Shown in pieces: positions 1 through 8,677 of a stretch of DNA of 36,984 nt. The notes under the pieces were generated by a model that saw nothing but the letters and a program-made list of their open reading frames with translations, searched no databases and was not told the origin of the DNA. Position numbers and translations under genes: made by a program. The number at the start of each line of letters is the position of its first letter. The first letter of the stretch is position 1. Origin of the DNA: Myxococcales bacterium (GTDB lineage: Bacteria; Myxococcota_A; UBA9042); assembly GCA_009692465.1 (NCBI GenBank), contig SHZD01000037.1:1-36984 (forward strand), read 5' to 3'.

Positions 1-1
1 G

Positions 2-172
2 GCCGAAACACGGCAACGCTGCAATTGGCTGGCCTGTCGGCACACCGACTCGCATTTTGATGATGTCGACGAGCAGGCGCACGCCCCGGCTGGAGTTTGC
101 CACGGCGAAAGCGGCTTGGTAGGACTGGGTGTTCGGGCGGTTACCCCAAGACGCCTCAGGTGAGGCGTCAGG
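2..172 (-). CDS. Possible coding fragment running off the left edge
   Basis: A minus-strand frame is open from about 172 to the left end of the window. It reads ...GNRPNTQSYQAAFAVANSS... and then ...GVRLLVDIIKMRVGVPTG.... Third codon positions between about 20 and 140 are strongly G/C, as in the real genes of this window. No good start codon or ribosome-binding site precedes it, and the codon pattern fades upstream of about 150, so this may be the interior of a truncated or decayed gene. The family is not recognised. Confidence 0.25.
150..169. other. Perfect 9-bp hairpin
   Basis: GACGCCTCA at 150-158 is the exact reverse complement of TGAGGCGTC at 161-169, separated by GG. No T-run follows on either strand, so it is not a textbook intrinsic terminator. 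Confidence 0.5.
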
Positions 173-574
173 ATTGCCGCGACAACCACTATAATGGCTG
201 TGTTGGCAAGGGGTTATAGGATGCGTGGCCAAATGAGGGGGGGGGCAACTGCAAACGACCGTACGGGCCATCCTTGCTCTGCTCATTGTGCGACGTATCC
301 AGATGAAATCGCAGTGGGTTGGCGATAGGCCAACGGACTGCTTTAGGGACCGACGCACAGCCGAACCCGTGCCTTAGGTGCGGCAAATCGCCATTGGTGA
401 GTCAAGCCGGTGATCGTTGAGGTGGGGTTTTGCAAGTTAGCTGTTGAAATTACGCTGCTACTGAGATTTGCAGCCTTTCACTGCCGACTTGAATGGGGGG
501 GTGCGCAACGTCAGATAGGGGTTCTGGCGAGCTTAACTTTTCAGGCATAGGCAGCACTGCAAGGCAGAAATGGG

Positions 575-608
575 CACAGCAAAGGCCGCGCACCCAGCCT
601 TTGCTGTG
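575..608. other. 12-bp stem-loop in the gene-poor left region
   Basis: CACAGCAAAGGC (575-586) pairs exactly with GCCTTTGCTGTG (597-608) across a 10-base loop. No T-run follows it. A perfect 12-bp stem in an otherwise unassigned region may belong to an untranslated RNA, but there is no family match. Confidence 0.5.
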
Positions 609-862
609 GCCAAGCACCGTCGGCACATGTGGGGGATTGTAAATTGCTCGCGCCGCCGGCCCGTACAATCGGCACCAGCTCCACTCTGCGCAGGCGGAGC
701 CAATTAGCGTCGGGCCTGAACCAACTGCCCAAGCACTATGGAACTGCGCCGCACCGACTCACAAGTAGTTGAATAAGACCCACGCGTAGTTGAATAAGTA
801 CAGGCAGTTCTCGGCCGGTGCAACCGGCTGGCAGCCCCAGTCAGCACCAGCAGATCGGAATT

Positions 863-2227
863 CTACCGCGGGCCGATCACCGAAAACGGCAAGTACGGCA
901 ACAACGCCTTGGGCATGGCGATTGAGCCATCGGCCTGCTGGTGATTTTCCAATACCGCGATCAAACCGCGCGACAGGGCGATCGCCGTGCCGTTCAGCGT
1001 GTGCACCAAACGCGGTTTGCCTCCGGGCTCAGTCCGATAGCGAATCTGCAGGCGGCGGGCTTGAAAGTCCGTGCAATTCGAAGTCGAGGTGATTTCGCCC
1101 CACGCACCGCGACCAGGCATCCACGCTTCTAAGTCAAACTTGCGGTAGGCCGGAGCGCCTAAATCGCCTGCACAGATATCCATAACGCGGTAGGGCACTT
1201 GCAGGGCGCCAAATAGTTCTTCTTCGATGGCCAGCAGTTCGGCATGGTGCGCCTGAGACACCGCCAAATCACCGGCACAAAAGATGAACATCTCGACTTT
1301 AGTGAACTGATGGACCCGGTACAGTCCGCGCGATTCGCGCCCACCGGCGCCCGCTTCCGTCCGAAAACAGTGCGAAATTCCGGCGATGCGAATCGGCAAC
1401 CGCTCCGGTTCAATGATCGTGTCAGCCAGCATGCCACCAATGGTGATCTCAGCGGTGCCAATCAAACACAGGTCGTGACCGGCCACCGTATAGACCTGGC
1501 TCTCGGTGCCGCGCGGATTAAAGCCAATACCTTCAAGGATATCGGGCCGCGCGAGGTCCGGCGTCACCATCGGGGTAAAACCCCTGCGGACCAGAACATC
1601 GATGGTAAACCGCTGCAACGCCAGATCGAGCAGAACCATCTCGTTTTGCAAGAAATAAAACTTCTGACCAGCCACTTTGGCGCCGGCTTCAAAGTCGATT
1701 AGGGCAAGTTGTTCAGCGAGTTGAACGTGATCGAGCGGGACAAACCCTTCGCTGGCAAAATCGCGGCGCACCCCGACTTGGCGCAGTTCGCGGTGGTCCT
1801 CATCGCTGGCGCCAAGCGGAACATCGGGATGGGTCAGATTGGGCACCTGGCGGGCCTTGAGCTCAATTTCAGCCTCCAACTGGCTGACTAGCGCGGCGAG
1901 ATCTGGCTCCAAACCCTTCAATTTTTTGCCAATATCCACTAACCACGGCCGCTCATTGGCGCGCACGACGCTGCAATCGGCAATCCCCAGGTCGCTCGCC
2001 AGCCACGTCGGCAGTGCGGCGAACAATTCGGCGGCGTCCAGCGTCGGCTTACCCGTCTGTTTGGCTACCGTGTTGGCGACGCGACGGGTCTCTTCCAGCC
2101 GAACTAGGGCCTGACTGCGGGCCTGACTCGCCAAGACTAGGCCGTCAATATCTACGACAGCATTGCGGTTTTGCGCATTTTGCGCCACCGCTTGGGCATT
2201 GGCGACGACATAGCGAAGATCGAGCAT
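863..2227 (-). CDS. serS: Seryl-tRNA synthetase
   Basis: Cytosolic class II aminoacyl-tRNA synthetase that charges tRNA-Ser (and tRNA-Sec if present) with serine. The protein is 454 residues from the ATG at 2227. It begins MLDLRYV, the normal SerRS start; an in-frame extension of 31 residues upstream is open but unlike SerRS, so it is rejected. Residues 1-130 form the tRNA-binding coiled-coil arm and carry extra sequence around 61-105, which explains the length above the usual ~425-430. The core shows GTAE (257-260), motif 2 with FRTEAGAGGRESRGLYRVH (288-306) and motif 3 with NGTAIALSRGLIAVLENHQ (412-430). It lies 169 bp downstream of the minus-strand hypothetical gene, so co-transcription is possible but not shown. 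No T-box-like leader is visible. The identification is secure. Confidence 0.97.
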   Translation of the reverse strand: MLDLRYVVANAQAVAQNAQNRNAVVDIDGLVLASQARSQALVRLEETRRVANTVAKQTGKPTLDAAELFAALPTWLASDLGIADCSVVRANERPWLVDIGKKLKGLEPDLAALVSQLEAEIELKARQVPNLTHPDVPLGASDEDHRELRQVGVRRDFASEGFVPLDHVQLAEQLALIDFEAGAKVAGQKFYFLQNEMVLLDLALQRFTIDVLVRRGFTPMVTPDLARPDILEGIGFNPRGTESQVYTVAGHDLCLIGTAEITIGGMLADTIIEPERLPIRIAGISHCFRTEAGAGGRESRGLYRVHQFTKVEMFIFCAGDLAVSQAHHAELLAIEEELFGALQVPYRVMDICAGDLGAPAYRKFDLEAWMPGRGAWGEITSTSNCTDFQARRLQIRYRTEPGGKPRLVHTLNGTAIALSRGLIAVLENHQQADGSIAMPKALLPYLPFSVIGPR

Positions 2228-2396
2228 GGCCACTGGCAGAGCGACCGCCGCGGCCGCAAAGGGCGGCCAGTGTAGCGGCATTGCTGGCGAGCGGGAACTG
2301 GTTTGCTTACAGGTTGTCAAACTACCAGTAGCGGGCTGACCGTTGCCGGTTGGCGACAGACTTGCGGCAGACAGCGAGGTTGGGGTGACCCGCGAC

Positions 2397-3185
2397 TTAC
2401 GGCCCCAACACGCTAATCAGCCAGCCGACCAACGCGGCGCGGTGCGGTTGGTGGCCCAGCCATTGCAGGCCAAGCTGCTCGCCATCCACCAGTTTGCGCC
2501 CTAGGGGCAACTGCCCAGCCAGTCGATCGATGACCAGTTGGGAGCGCGCCGGTCCAGCCAACCACACGTATTTTTTGGCCGCTTGGGCCGTCCAGTCGCG
2601 ATCTTGCGCAGGCGCGGCGGTCGCGGTCGGCGGATCGACCAGCGCCACCGCCTGCACCCGGTCGTCGGCCAGCATGCGCAGGACTTCGTCGCAGCGATCG
2701 CCGATGCCCACCAGCACTGCGCGACGGTTGCGGTTTTCCGGCAGAGCCAGCAAGTCATCGACGACTGCCAGCGCGGTGTTGCGGGCCGCTCCCACGTCTT
2801 CTGGCGGCGGCAACACCACGGCGGCGCCGAGATCGCGCTTGATCCAGACGGCCTCAATGGTATCGCGCAGGTGCTTGATCTCGCCAAACTGAGTTGGCGT
2901 CGGGGCGTCGATCACCAACCACGCGGTCGAGCGGCGTTGCGGCAACCACAGCTGGGCAGGCGCGCCAGCCAACTTGGACAGCTCGCCATGGCCAAAATCG
3001 GCGGCTGATCGCGGCGGCAGAGGTGGTTCGGTCGCGAATGGCGCAGTGTCTATGGGCGAGGTGGCATCAGCTGGTTTGGGGTCTGGTCGGCGTTCTGGGA
3101 CCACCGGATCGCTGGACCACAGGAGCCATCCCGCGGCGGTTGCGCACCCAACGGCGATGGCGGCGGCTAGTTTGAAACGTGGCAT
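2397..3185 (-). CDS. Membrane-anchored hypothetical protein
   Basis: Unrecognised 262-residue protein. Residues 5-23 (KLAAAIAVGCATAAGWLLW) form one hydrophobic segment, probably an uncleaved anchor, followed by a proline- and aspartate-rich linker to about residue 60. The rest reads like an alpha/beta fold. Strand-like WLVIDAP, AAVVLPPP, RRAVLVGIG and AVALVDPP are spaced as in alpha/beta-hydrolases, but the sequence at the expected nucleophile elbow is GIGDR rather than G-x-S-x-G. If it belongs to that fold it is probably not a serine hydrolase. It follows the LolC/E-like gene on the same strand, separated by about 316 bp of repeat sequence. The start is the first ATG of the frame, directly before the anchor. 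Function unknown; the fold suggestion is inference. Confidence 0.75.
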   Translation of the reverse strand: MPRFKLAAAIAVGCATAAGWLLWSSDPVVPERRPDPKPADATSPIDTAPFATEPPLPPRSAADFGHGELSKLAGAPAQLWLPQRRSTAWLVIDAPTPTQFGEIKHLRDTIEAVWIKRDLGAAVVLPPPEDVGAARNTALAVVDDLLALPENRNRRAVLVGIGDRCDEVLRMLADDRVQAVALVDPPTATAAPAQDRDWTAQAAKKYVWLAGPARSQLVIDRLAGQLPLGRKLVDGEQLGLQWLGHQPHRAALVGWLISVLGP

Positions 3186-3209
3186 CTGGACCTCTGCAGG
3201 CTCGGCAAG

Positions 3210-3306
3210 TGTGGCGCAACCTCAGCCAATTCCCCAGCGAAAATGAAGCGGCGTGACGCTGCGGGTGCGCGCTCGCGACCCTAGGGAAGGCAAGGAGAAG
3301 CCCTGG
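3210..3306 (-). repeat. Degenerate copy of the 137-bp repeat family (copy 6)
   Basis: Read on the minus strand, this stretch aligns with the core of copy 5 near 27277-27435. Both share CTTGC followed by GGGTCGCGAGC, then AGCGTCA.GCCGCT, then a segment ending GGGAATT. The arms are not clearly preserved. It lies just downstream of the family II repeat and, like the others, is in sense orientation after a gene (the LolC/E-like permease). Confidence 0.5.
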
Positions 3307-3430
3307 CCGCGATCCCCCGCTTTGGGCGCATCTGTGCGTCGCGGCGGCGCCTTTCTCCTTGCTCCTTGTTGAGCGACAGCGAGCGACAGGGCACTGGCAT
3401 CCCAAATCGGGGGCCGCGGAGAATTTCGAT
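3307..3430 (-). repeat. Family II dispersed repeat, copy A
   Basis: The minus strand matches 18208-18369 over most of its length. Shared blocks include CCGATTTGGGATGCCAGTGC, GTCGCTCGCTG, GCAAGGAG and GATGCGCCCAAAGCGG, in the same order. This copy starts 72 bp after the stop codon of the LolC/E-like gene, in the same orientation as that gene. It lacks the small inserted hairpin found in copy B. No open frame is conserved between copies, so it is a non-coding repeat. Confidence 0.8.
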
Positions 3431-3501
3431 GGGCAATCCTGAATGGCAATCGCAGTGGTGCGGCGCGCCTTTGCGCCGCTAGGTGGGTCGCTGCGCCGGC
3501 G

Positions 3502-5493
3502 TCAATCCAAGCGCCGCAACGCCTCAACCGGCGGTCGGCCGGCCGCGCGCTGCGCCGCCAACCACGCTGCGCCAAAGGACAGTACCACCGCCGCCGCTGC
3601 GGCCAGCACAAACGGCCCTGCCTCAGCATGGACGGGCAAACGCGAGATCAAATAGACTTGCGGATCAAGTGGATAGCCGACGGAGTCGAGGAGCCAGCAC
3701 GCCACTGCGCCGACCAGTAGTCCAATCGCTGTGCCCGACAGCCCGACCGCCAGCCCTTGGGTCAGGAACACCGCGGCTACCGAGCGTCGCGTAGCGCCCA
3801 TGGCGCGCAAGATCGCGATATCGCGGGCGCGTTCGTGGACAATTACGGCTTGCGTCCCAACGACGTTGAGCGCTGCCACCAAGACAATAATAAACGGAAA
3901 CAACGACATCGCCACTTTTTGCATGCGCGCGGCGTCAAAAATATTGCGGTTCATCTCTTGCCAATCGATGACGCGGTACTGGGTCTGGGCCCGCAAGCGC
4001 AACTGGCGGGCAGTGCGCAATCCAGCTGCCCAACTGTCGACCGCCGCCACTGCGTTGCTCGGCGGGCTGGCGGCGTCCAGACTGGGCTGGCGCAGTTTTT
4101 CGCCCAATGTGCGTGCCGCCGTCAGCAGTTCGGCCAAATCGGCCGGCTCCAAGGCGGCGGCGAAGCGCTCGGTGTGTTCGCTGGCCAAGATCGGATCGGT
4201 GACCCGGGCCTCGACCCAGCGCGCGATGTCGCCGCGGCCCAAAAAGCGCTGAGCGGCGACAAAATCGACCAGCGCCAAGCGTTGATCGTGATCGTGAAAG
4301 CCAGTACGCACGATCGCCGCGACCCGAAAGCGACCCGAGGCGCTGCTGTCGCTGCCTTCGCTGGCGCGATCCAAACCGCGCAATGGCGACACCGCGCGAA
4401 TTTCGTCACCCACCGTTACCCGCAGGCGCTGGGCCAGGCCTTCGCCGACTACGATCGCTGGCAATTCGGCCGGCAACGCCTGCCAAACTTTGTCCGCAGA
4501 GCCTGGGTCTTGCCCAGATTGGTTCCGCACGCCCAGCGTGACAGCCGAACCGTTGCTGGCGAGAGCCGCCACCGCTGCCGCCATACTGCCCAATTCATCG
4601 CCCGGCGGCGGCACAAAAGTCGCGGAGTCGCCATGGATGACCACCGCGGCCGTGCGGCCCTCGGTCAGGTGCACGCTTTGGTCGCGCTGAGTGCCGTCGG
4701 CCAGCCAGCGCAGGGTGTAGGTGCCCGGCAATGCCTCCCAACTGCCTACAACCGCACAGTGTTTTCGCACACCGCTGCGCAAGGGTTCCACCAAGTCTGC
4801 AGACTTGAGCCACACCGCCTCAGCCGGGCCACTGGCGTTGCTGGTGCCACAGCGCTGAGCGTCGAACACCACCACGCCGCCCAACGACGAACCGGTGGCC
4901 AGGATCGGCTGCCAGTGAACCTGCGAACCGGCGACGATCGCCAAGTGCCGGCCGCCGGTGACCCCGTGGTCGACCTGCAGATTCGTGCCGGTCAAGGAGA
5001 ATTGAGGCACTTCACCGCGCACATCGATGACACCGGCGACCAGCGCCCCAGGCGGCAAGTTGCGCAGGGTTTGGGCGCCAACCCCGCGCACCACAGCGCC
5101 GCCGCGACCGTGGGCCGCCGACAACATCATATCGTCGTAGGTGGCGGGCCCCGCCGAGCGCACTTCGGGCACGCGCTGCAAACGGTCGACCACTTGGCGC
5201 CAGTCCCGCAAGTCGATGCCGCGCTGCATCACCACCAAATGCGGGTAACTGGCGAGAATTCGCTCCTGAAACGCCACCTGAAAGCCAGTGTTGACGGCCA
5301 GCACCACAATTAGCGCCGCCACCCCCAGCGCGATGCCTGCGACCGACAATCCCGTCACCAGCGACAAATGGGCGCTGCGACGCGACCGCAACAGGCGCGC
5401 GGCCATCAACATCTCAAACCAGCGCAGGCCGATACGGCCCGGCAGGTGTGCAACGGTGGCGGTGGGACGATCGACTGGCGGCGGCGGTGGCAT
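3502..5493 (-). CDS. LolC/LolE-family ABC transporter permease, enlarged
   Basis: Inner-membrane permease of the FtsX/MacB superfamily, closest by eye to LolC/LolE, which release lipoproteins from the inner membrane together with the LolD ATPase. Of 663 residues, the N-terminus (WFEMLMAARLLRSRR, then GIALGVAALIVVLAVNTGF) is the typical first transmembrane segment. The C-terminal third has DWQEMNRNIFDA, FPFIIVLVAALNVVGTQAVI, RDIAILRAMGAT and two further membrane segments, ending in PVEALRRLD. LolC and LolE are about 400 residues; the surplus lies in the periplasmic domain before IVVGEGLAQRLRV, an insertion of roughly 150 residues. No LolD-type ATPase gene is in the window. The chosen start (5493) is the first ATG near the conserved region; 5412 or 5406 would also keep the first membrane segment. 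The many lipoproteins in this window fit a demand for Lol-type sorting, but that link is inference. Confidence 0.85.
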   Translation of the reverse strand: MPPPPPVDRPTATVAHLPGRIGLRWFEMLMAARLLRSRRSAHLSLVTGLSVAGIALGVAALIVVLAVNTGFQVAFQERILASYPHLVVMQRGIDLRDWRQVVDRLQRVPEVRSAGPATYDDMMLSAAHGRGGAVVRGVGAQTLRNLPPGALVAGVIDVRGEVPQFSLTGTNLQVDHGVTGGRHLAIVAGSQVHWQPILATGSSLGGVVVFDAQRCGTSNASGPAEAVWLKSADLVEPLRSGVRKHCAVVGSWEALPGTYTLRWLADGTQRDQSVHLTEGRTAAVVIHGDSATFVPPPGDELGSMAAAVAALASNGSAVTLGVRNQSGQDPGSADKVWQALPAELPAIVVGEGLAQRLRVTVGDEIRAVSPLRGLDRASEGSDSSASGRFRVAAIVRTGFHDHDQRLALVDFVAAQRFLGRGDIARWVEARVTDPILASEHTERFAAALEPADLAELLTAARTLGEKLRQPSLDAASPPSNAVAAVDSWAAGLRTARQLRLRAQTQYRVIDWQEMNRNIFDAARMQKVAMSLFPFIIVLVAALNVVGTQAVIVHERARDIAILRAMGATRRSVAAVFLTQGLAVGLSGTAIGLLVGAVACWLLDSVGYPLDPQVYLISRLPVHAEAGPFVLAAAAAVVLSFGAAWLAAQRAAGRPPVEALRRLD

Positions 5494-5630
5494 CAAAGCA
5501 AAGCTCAGGGCAAAGGAGTACAGCCAAGCCCACAACGGCGGCGCGGCCGCATTTGACGAATGCAGGCGGAAGTGGCGATTCTGCCGCAAGCGCGCGCACC
5601 TTGCCACGCCGCGAACGAGGACGCAAGCCG

Positions 5631-7376
5631 GTGAAATTACGCGCCGCTACTGCAGTTTTTTGGTGTTGGGCCGTCGGAATCATCGGTAGCGCTGGTTCGA
5701 TTGGCTGCGGCGACCCCCCGTTGGCTGCGGCCGTCACCGTGCTCGATACCGCGGCGGACTTTGCCCAATCGGGCCTCGATGGCAGCCAAGCCGATGGCCA
5801 AGCTGCCACCGATGCCCTCCTTGCGGACGGCCAAACGACAGGCATTGATGGTGCTGGCGACGCTCAACTGGACCTCGCCGACGCCAATGCCGTTCCCACG
5901 GCCGCCGATGGCACCAGCGACGCTCCAGCAGGCGCCGACGGTGGTGGTGATGCGGCGCTGGCGGCCGATAGCGGCATGCAAGATTTCGCGTTCACCGGCA
6001 GCAATCCCGCCGTCGGTTCGGCAGCGTTGCCAGTCTCTTTTGCAATTAAGTTAACGTTTTCAGCGAATCTCAAGCCAGCCTCGGCCACCAAGACCACCAT
6101 TACGGTCACCACCAACGGCGGAGTCGCTTTGCCGTGCAAGTTTGCAGTTGCTGCCGACGTGCTCACGATCACGCCAATCGCGCCCGCGCCATTTGCCAGT
6201 CGAGTAACGGTCGTTCTTGGCACGTTGGTTCAGTCGTTTCAAGGTGTTCCACTGCAAGAGACCCAATTAGCCTGGTATACCCAAAGCTGGCCCGATCAAA
6301 CCGCTTATGCCCAATGGGCAGAGATTTTGGCGCCCACCGTTCGCCAAAACATCGGCGGCCCGACCGATTACCTGCGCAGCGCCGATTTAGACGGCGATTG
6401 GAACTGGGCCAACAACGTCACCAATGCCGCGAGCACACCGCTTCTGGCCACGATCAGCTGGTCAGCCATCGAGACGCGGTCCCACCTGTATTTGACCTAC
6501 GTGTACTATTGGCCGGCTCGCGCTGGCATTGCCCCCGGCGTCCCGCTGGACAACGACGCCGCCGGCGCTCAAGTCGTAGTGGAGCGAAAATCGGGGCTGC
6601 CGGTAGCGATTCAGAGCTTTTTCAAAGCCAAAGTCGACGAGCAAGCCTGGTTATGGATCGCGGCCGAAAGCGGGTGGCCGAATAAAAGCAAGTTTATCCG
6701 AGCCGTTGTGCCCCGCGACCAGATGTTTATCCCCACTGACGCTAGCGGGTGCAGCACGGTGCCGCCCGCACTGACTTGCAAGCGCCGCTATCCGGCGTAC
6801 TTGACCGCGGGCAGTCACCAGAGTTGTGTGTGGTTCGACAAGGGCGAAGTGGCCGACCAGCAATGCGTTGTCAACGATTTGATCAAGGCCAACCTTGCGC
6901 TTGTCGTCTACGGTCCAGCCGTCAACGCCACCGCGCCCGCCGCCCCGACCACCAGTGAGTCTGCCGCCAGTTATGTGCTGGCGCCGTTGCTGGACAGTTG
7001 GTGGCCGCACCGCGACGAAGCGGGGCCTAGCGCGCTGTTTGACGATACCCAGTTCGTGTACATGCCGCCCGCGGGCCGACCGGCGGGACCGGCCTATGGC
7101 TTGGGTTCCAAGAATCTGACCGCGCAACAGGGCGATTTCGCCCGACCGCCGTGGGCGTGGCGCTGGAAGCCCGCGACATTGTCTGGCAGCTACTATGATT
7201 TGCCGCGCGGTACGGCGTTTTTCGATCCGGCTTGGCAGTTGTGGCAGCGATTGGGCGCCGAGACGACTGCGGTTGCTCCCTATAACGACGCGACAAAACA
7301 GGGTTTTTCCACCGATTACTGCTTCAACCCGTATTTGGGCATCGATGTGCGCGCCACTGCCGCTTGTCAGCCCTAG
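5631..7376 (+). CDS. Secreted lipoprotein with an Ig-like (Big_5-type) domain
   Basis: Probable surface or periplasmic lipoprotein of 581 residues, starting at the GTG at 5631 with GAGG about ten bases upstream. The signal is positively charged, then hydrophobic, ending in a lipobox-like GSIGC at residues 27-31. A flexible Ala/Asp/Gly-rich linker runs to about residue 120. Residues 125-215 (SNPAVGSAALPVSFAIKL through PLQETQLAWY) resemble bacterial Ig-like domain 5, which often precedes enzyme or binding domains. The remaining 350 residues are rich in W, Y and P (for example TYVYYWPAR, DSWWPH) and are not recognised; a sugar- or polymer-binding role is possible but unsupported. The first residues after the lipobox cysteine (CGDPPL) match those of the lipoprotein at 24839. 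The stop codon lies within the first unit of a 23-bp tandem array. Confidence 0.8.
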   Translation: MKLRAATAVFWCWAVGIIGSAGSIGCGDPPLAAAVTVLDTAADFAQSGLDGSQADGQAATDALLADGQTTGIDGAGDAQLDLADANAVPTAADGTSDAPAGADGGGDAALAADSGMQDFAFTGSNPAVGSAALPVSFAIKLTFSANLKPASATKTTITVTTNGGVALPCKFAVAADVLTITPIAPAPFASRVTVVLGTLVQSFQGVPLQETQLAWYTQSWPDQTAYAQWAEILAPTVRQNIGGPTDYLRSADLDGDWNWANNVTNAASTPLLATISWSAIETRSHLYLTYVYYWPARAGIAPGVPLDNDAAGAQVVVERKSGLPVAIQSFFKAKVDEQAWLWIAAESGWPNKSKFIRAVVPRDQMFIPTDASGCSTVPPALTCKRRYPAYLTAGSHQSCVWFDKGEVADQQCVVNDLIKANLALVVYGPAVNATAPAAPTTSESAASYVLAPLLDSWWPHRDEAGPSALFDDTQFVYMPPAGRPAGPAYGLGSKNLTAQQGDFARPPWAWRWKPATLSGSYYDLPRGTAFFDPAWQLWQRLGAETTAVAPYNDATKQGFSTDYCFNPYLGIDVRATAACQP

Positions 7377-7495
7377 CGAGTGCCGCTTGTCAGCCCTAGC
7401 GAGTGCCGCTTGTCAGCCCTAGCGAGTGCCGCTTGTCAGCCCTAGCGAGTGCCGCTTGTCAGCCCGAACGAGTGCCGCCTGTAATCCCTAACGAT
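7358..7495. repeat. 23-bp tandem repeat arising from the 3' end of a gene
   Basis: Units of 23 bp (TGCCGCTTGT then CAGCCCTAGCGAG) occupy 7358-7380, 7381-7403, 7404-7426 and 7427-7449 identically. A fifth at 7450-7472 has three changes and a sixth at 7473-7495 is strongly decayed. The first unit is the end of the lipoprotein coding sequence and includes its TAG stop. Because 23 is not a multiple of three, the frame shifts between units. Confidence 0.95.
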
Positions 7496-7580
7496 CGAGC
7501 CGAAAACCCACGACTTGCGCGCCAATCGACGCATTGACAGCCCGCGCCAAAGGTCTATTGTGTCGCCGCTCATCGTCCGC

Positions 7581-7618
7581 AGGTGCTGAGCGACGCGCTA
7601 GGTGCTGGGCGACACGGC
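7581..7618. repeat. Two-copy 19-bp tandem duplication before serA
   Basis: AGGTGCTGAGCGACGCGCT (7581-7599) is followed directly by a copy with four changes (7600-7618). It lies 34 bp upstream of the serA-like start, in its likely leader or promoter. Confidence 0.7.
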
Positions 7619-7651
7619 CGGTGCGGTCGGCGGCAAGCAGGAGAAAACGCA

Positions 7652-8611
7652 ATGCAGTTCAAGGCCCTTGTCAGCGACCCGATTGCCAAAGAAGGCGTTG
7701 CGGTGCTGGAGCAGTCTGGTATTTTCGCTCGAGTCGACGTCCGAACTGGGATGTCAGCCGAGGATTTCAAAGCGATTTTACCCAATTATGACGCCTTGCT
7801 GGTGCGATCGATGACCAAGGTTCGTGCCGATGATCTGGCCCATGCCCCGGGACTCAAGGTGATCGGTCGCGCTGGCGCTGGCGTGGACAACGTCGATGTC
7901 AAAGCCGCAACTGCCAACAAGACGCTGGTCATGAACACCCCCGGCGGCAACAACAACGCTGTCGCTGAATTGGTCTTGGGCTTTCTGTTCGCTTTGGCCC
8001 GCAAGCTCCCCGACGCCAGCCTGTCCACCCGCGACGGCAAGTGGGAAAAATCGCGGTTTGTCGGCGGCGAAATCGAAGGCCGGGTGCTGGGTGTCGTCGG
8101 CGTGGGTGCCATCGGCCGCATTGTGGCGCGCAAGGCCCAAGGGCTGGGGATGACCGTGTTGGCCTACGATCCGGCCTTGGAAGCGGCCAAGATTCGCGCT
8201 CTGGGCGCCCGGCCCTTGGAATTTGACGAACTTTTGGCCCAAAGCGACGTGATCACCGTGCATGTACCGCTGTTACCCGCGACCCGCGGCCTGTTTGGGG
8301 CTGCGGCCTTCGCCAAAATGAAGCGCGGAGCGTGGTTAGTTCACGCGGCGCGCGGCGGAATTGTAGTGGAATCCGACCTGTTGGCGGCGCTGCAAAGTGG
8401 TCAGATTGGCGCGGCCGCTCTCGACGTGTTTGCCGAAGAGCCGGTGCCCGCCGATCACCCGCTGCTGCGGCATCCCAACGTCATCGCTACCCCGCACATT
8501 GGGGCGTCGACTCGCGAAGCCCAGGACAAGGTCGGGGTGCAGATTGCCGAGCAAGTCGTGCGCTATTTGCGCGACGGGATCGCCGAAAATGCCGTGAATT
8601 TAGTGGCTTGA
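7652..8611 (+). CDS. serA: D-3-phosphoglycerate dehydrogenase-like 2-hydroxyacid dehydrogenase
   Basis: NAD-dependent D-isomer 2-hydroxyacid dehydrogenase, most like the first enzyme of serine biosynthesis (3-phosphoglycerate to 3-phosphohydroxypyruvate). The ATG at 7652 is preceded by GCAGGAG at good spacing and gives 319 residues. Visible features are GRAGAGVDNVDV, MNTPGGNNNAVAEL, the nucleotide-binding GVVGVGAIGRIVA, and catalytic Arg (HAARGGIV), Glu (DVFAEEP) and His (TPHIGAST) in the usual order. It lacks the C-terminal ASB and ACT regions of long SerA proteins, so it is the short type without serine feedback through ACT. Related enzymes such as glyoxylate or hydroxypyruvate reductase cannot be fully excluded. 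The first gene of the radical SAM locus starts 66 bp downstream on the same strand; whether they are co-transcribed is unclear. Confidence 0.9.
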   Translation: MQFKALVSDPIAKEGVAVLEQSGIFARVDVRTGMSAEDFKAILPNYDALLVRSMTKVRADDLAHAPGLKVIGRAGAGVDNVDVKAATANKTLVMNTPGGNNNAVAELVLGFLFALARKLPDASLSTRDGKWEKSRFVGGEIEGRVLGVVGVGAIGRIVARKAQGLGMTVLAYDPALEAAKIRALGARPLEFDELLAQSDVITVHVPLLPATRGLFGAAAFAKMKRGAWLVHAARGGIVVESDLLAALQSGQIGAAALDVFAEEPVPADHPLLRHPNVIATPHIGASTREAQDKVGVQIAEQVVRYLRDGIAENAVNLVA

Positions 8612-8677
8612 GTGAGTGTGGCGGCTAGAGAGATCTGGTGATACGGTAGTTCTTCGGGGCTGTAGCCCTCAAGCGCC

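Larger units (their letters stand above)
1..862. other. Region without a confident gene
   Basis: No complete open frame here has convincing codon use or a recognisable product. It contains two perfect hairpins (150-169 and 575-608), a run of nine G around 237-246, and a short direct repeat (TAGTTGAATAAG) seen twice near 766 and 787. A minus-strand frame close to the left edge looks coding and is listed separately. The region could hold a decayed gene, an untranslated leader or an unrecognised RNA. I could not match it to tmRNA, RNase P RNA or tRNA. Confidence 0.5.

Noticed and set aside
660..700. tmRNA 3' end suggested by CAGCTCCA
   Set aside because: No GGTTCGA T-arm, acceptor partner or tag reading frame is present.
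3757..5313. 518-aa open frame on the plus strand
   Set aside because: It lies entirely antisense to the LolC/E-like permease, has no recognisable domain, and its composition is that of a shadow frame.
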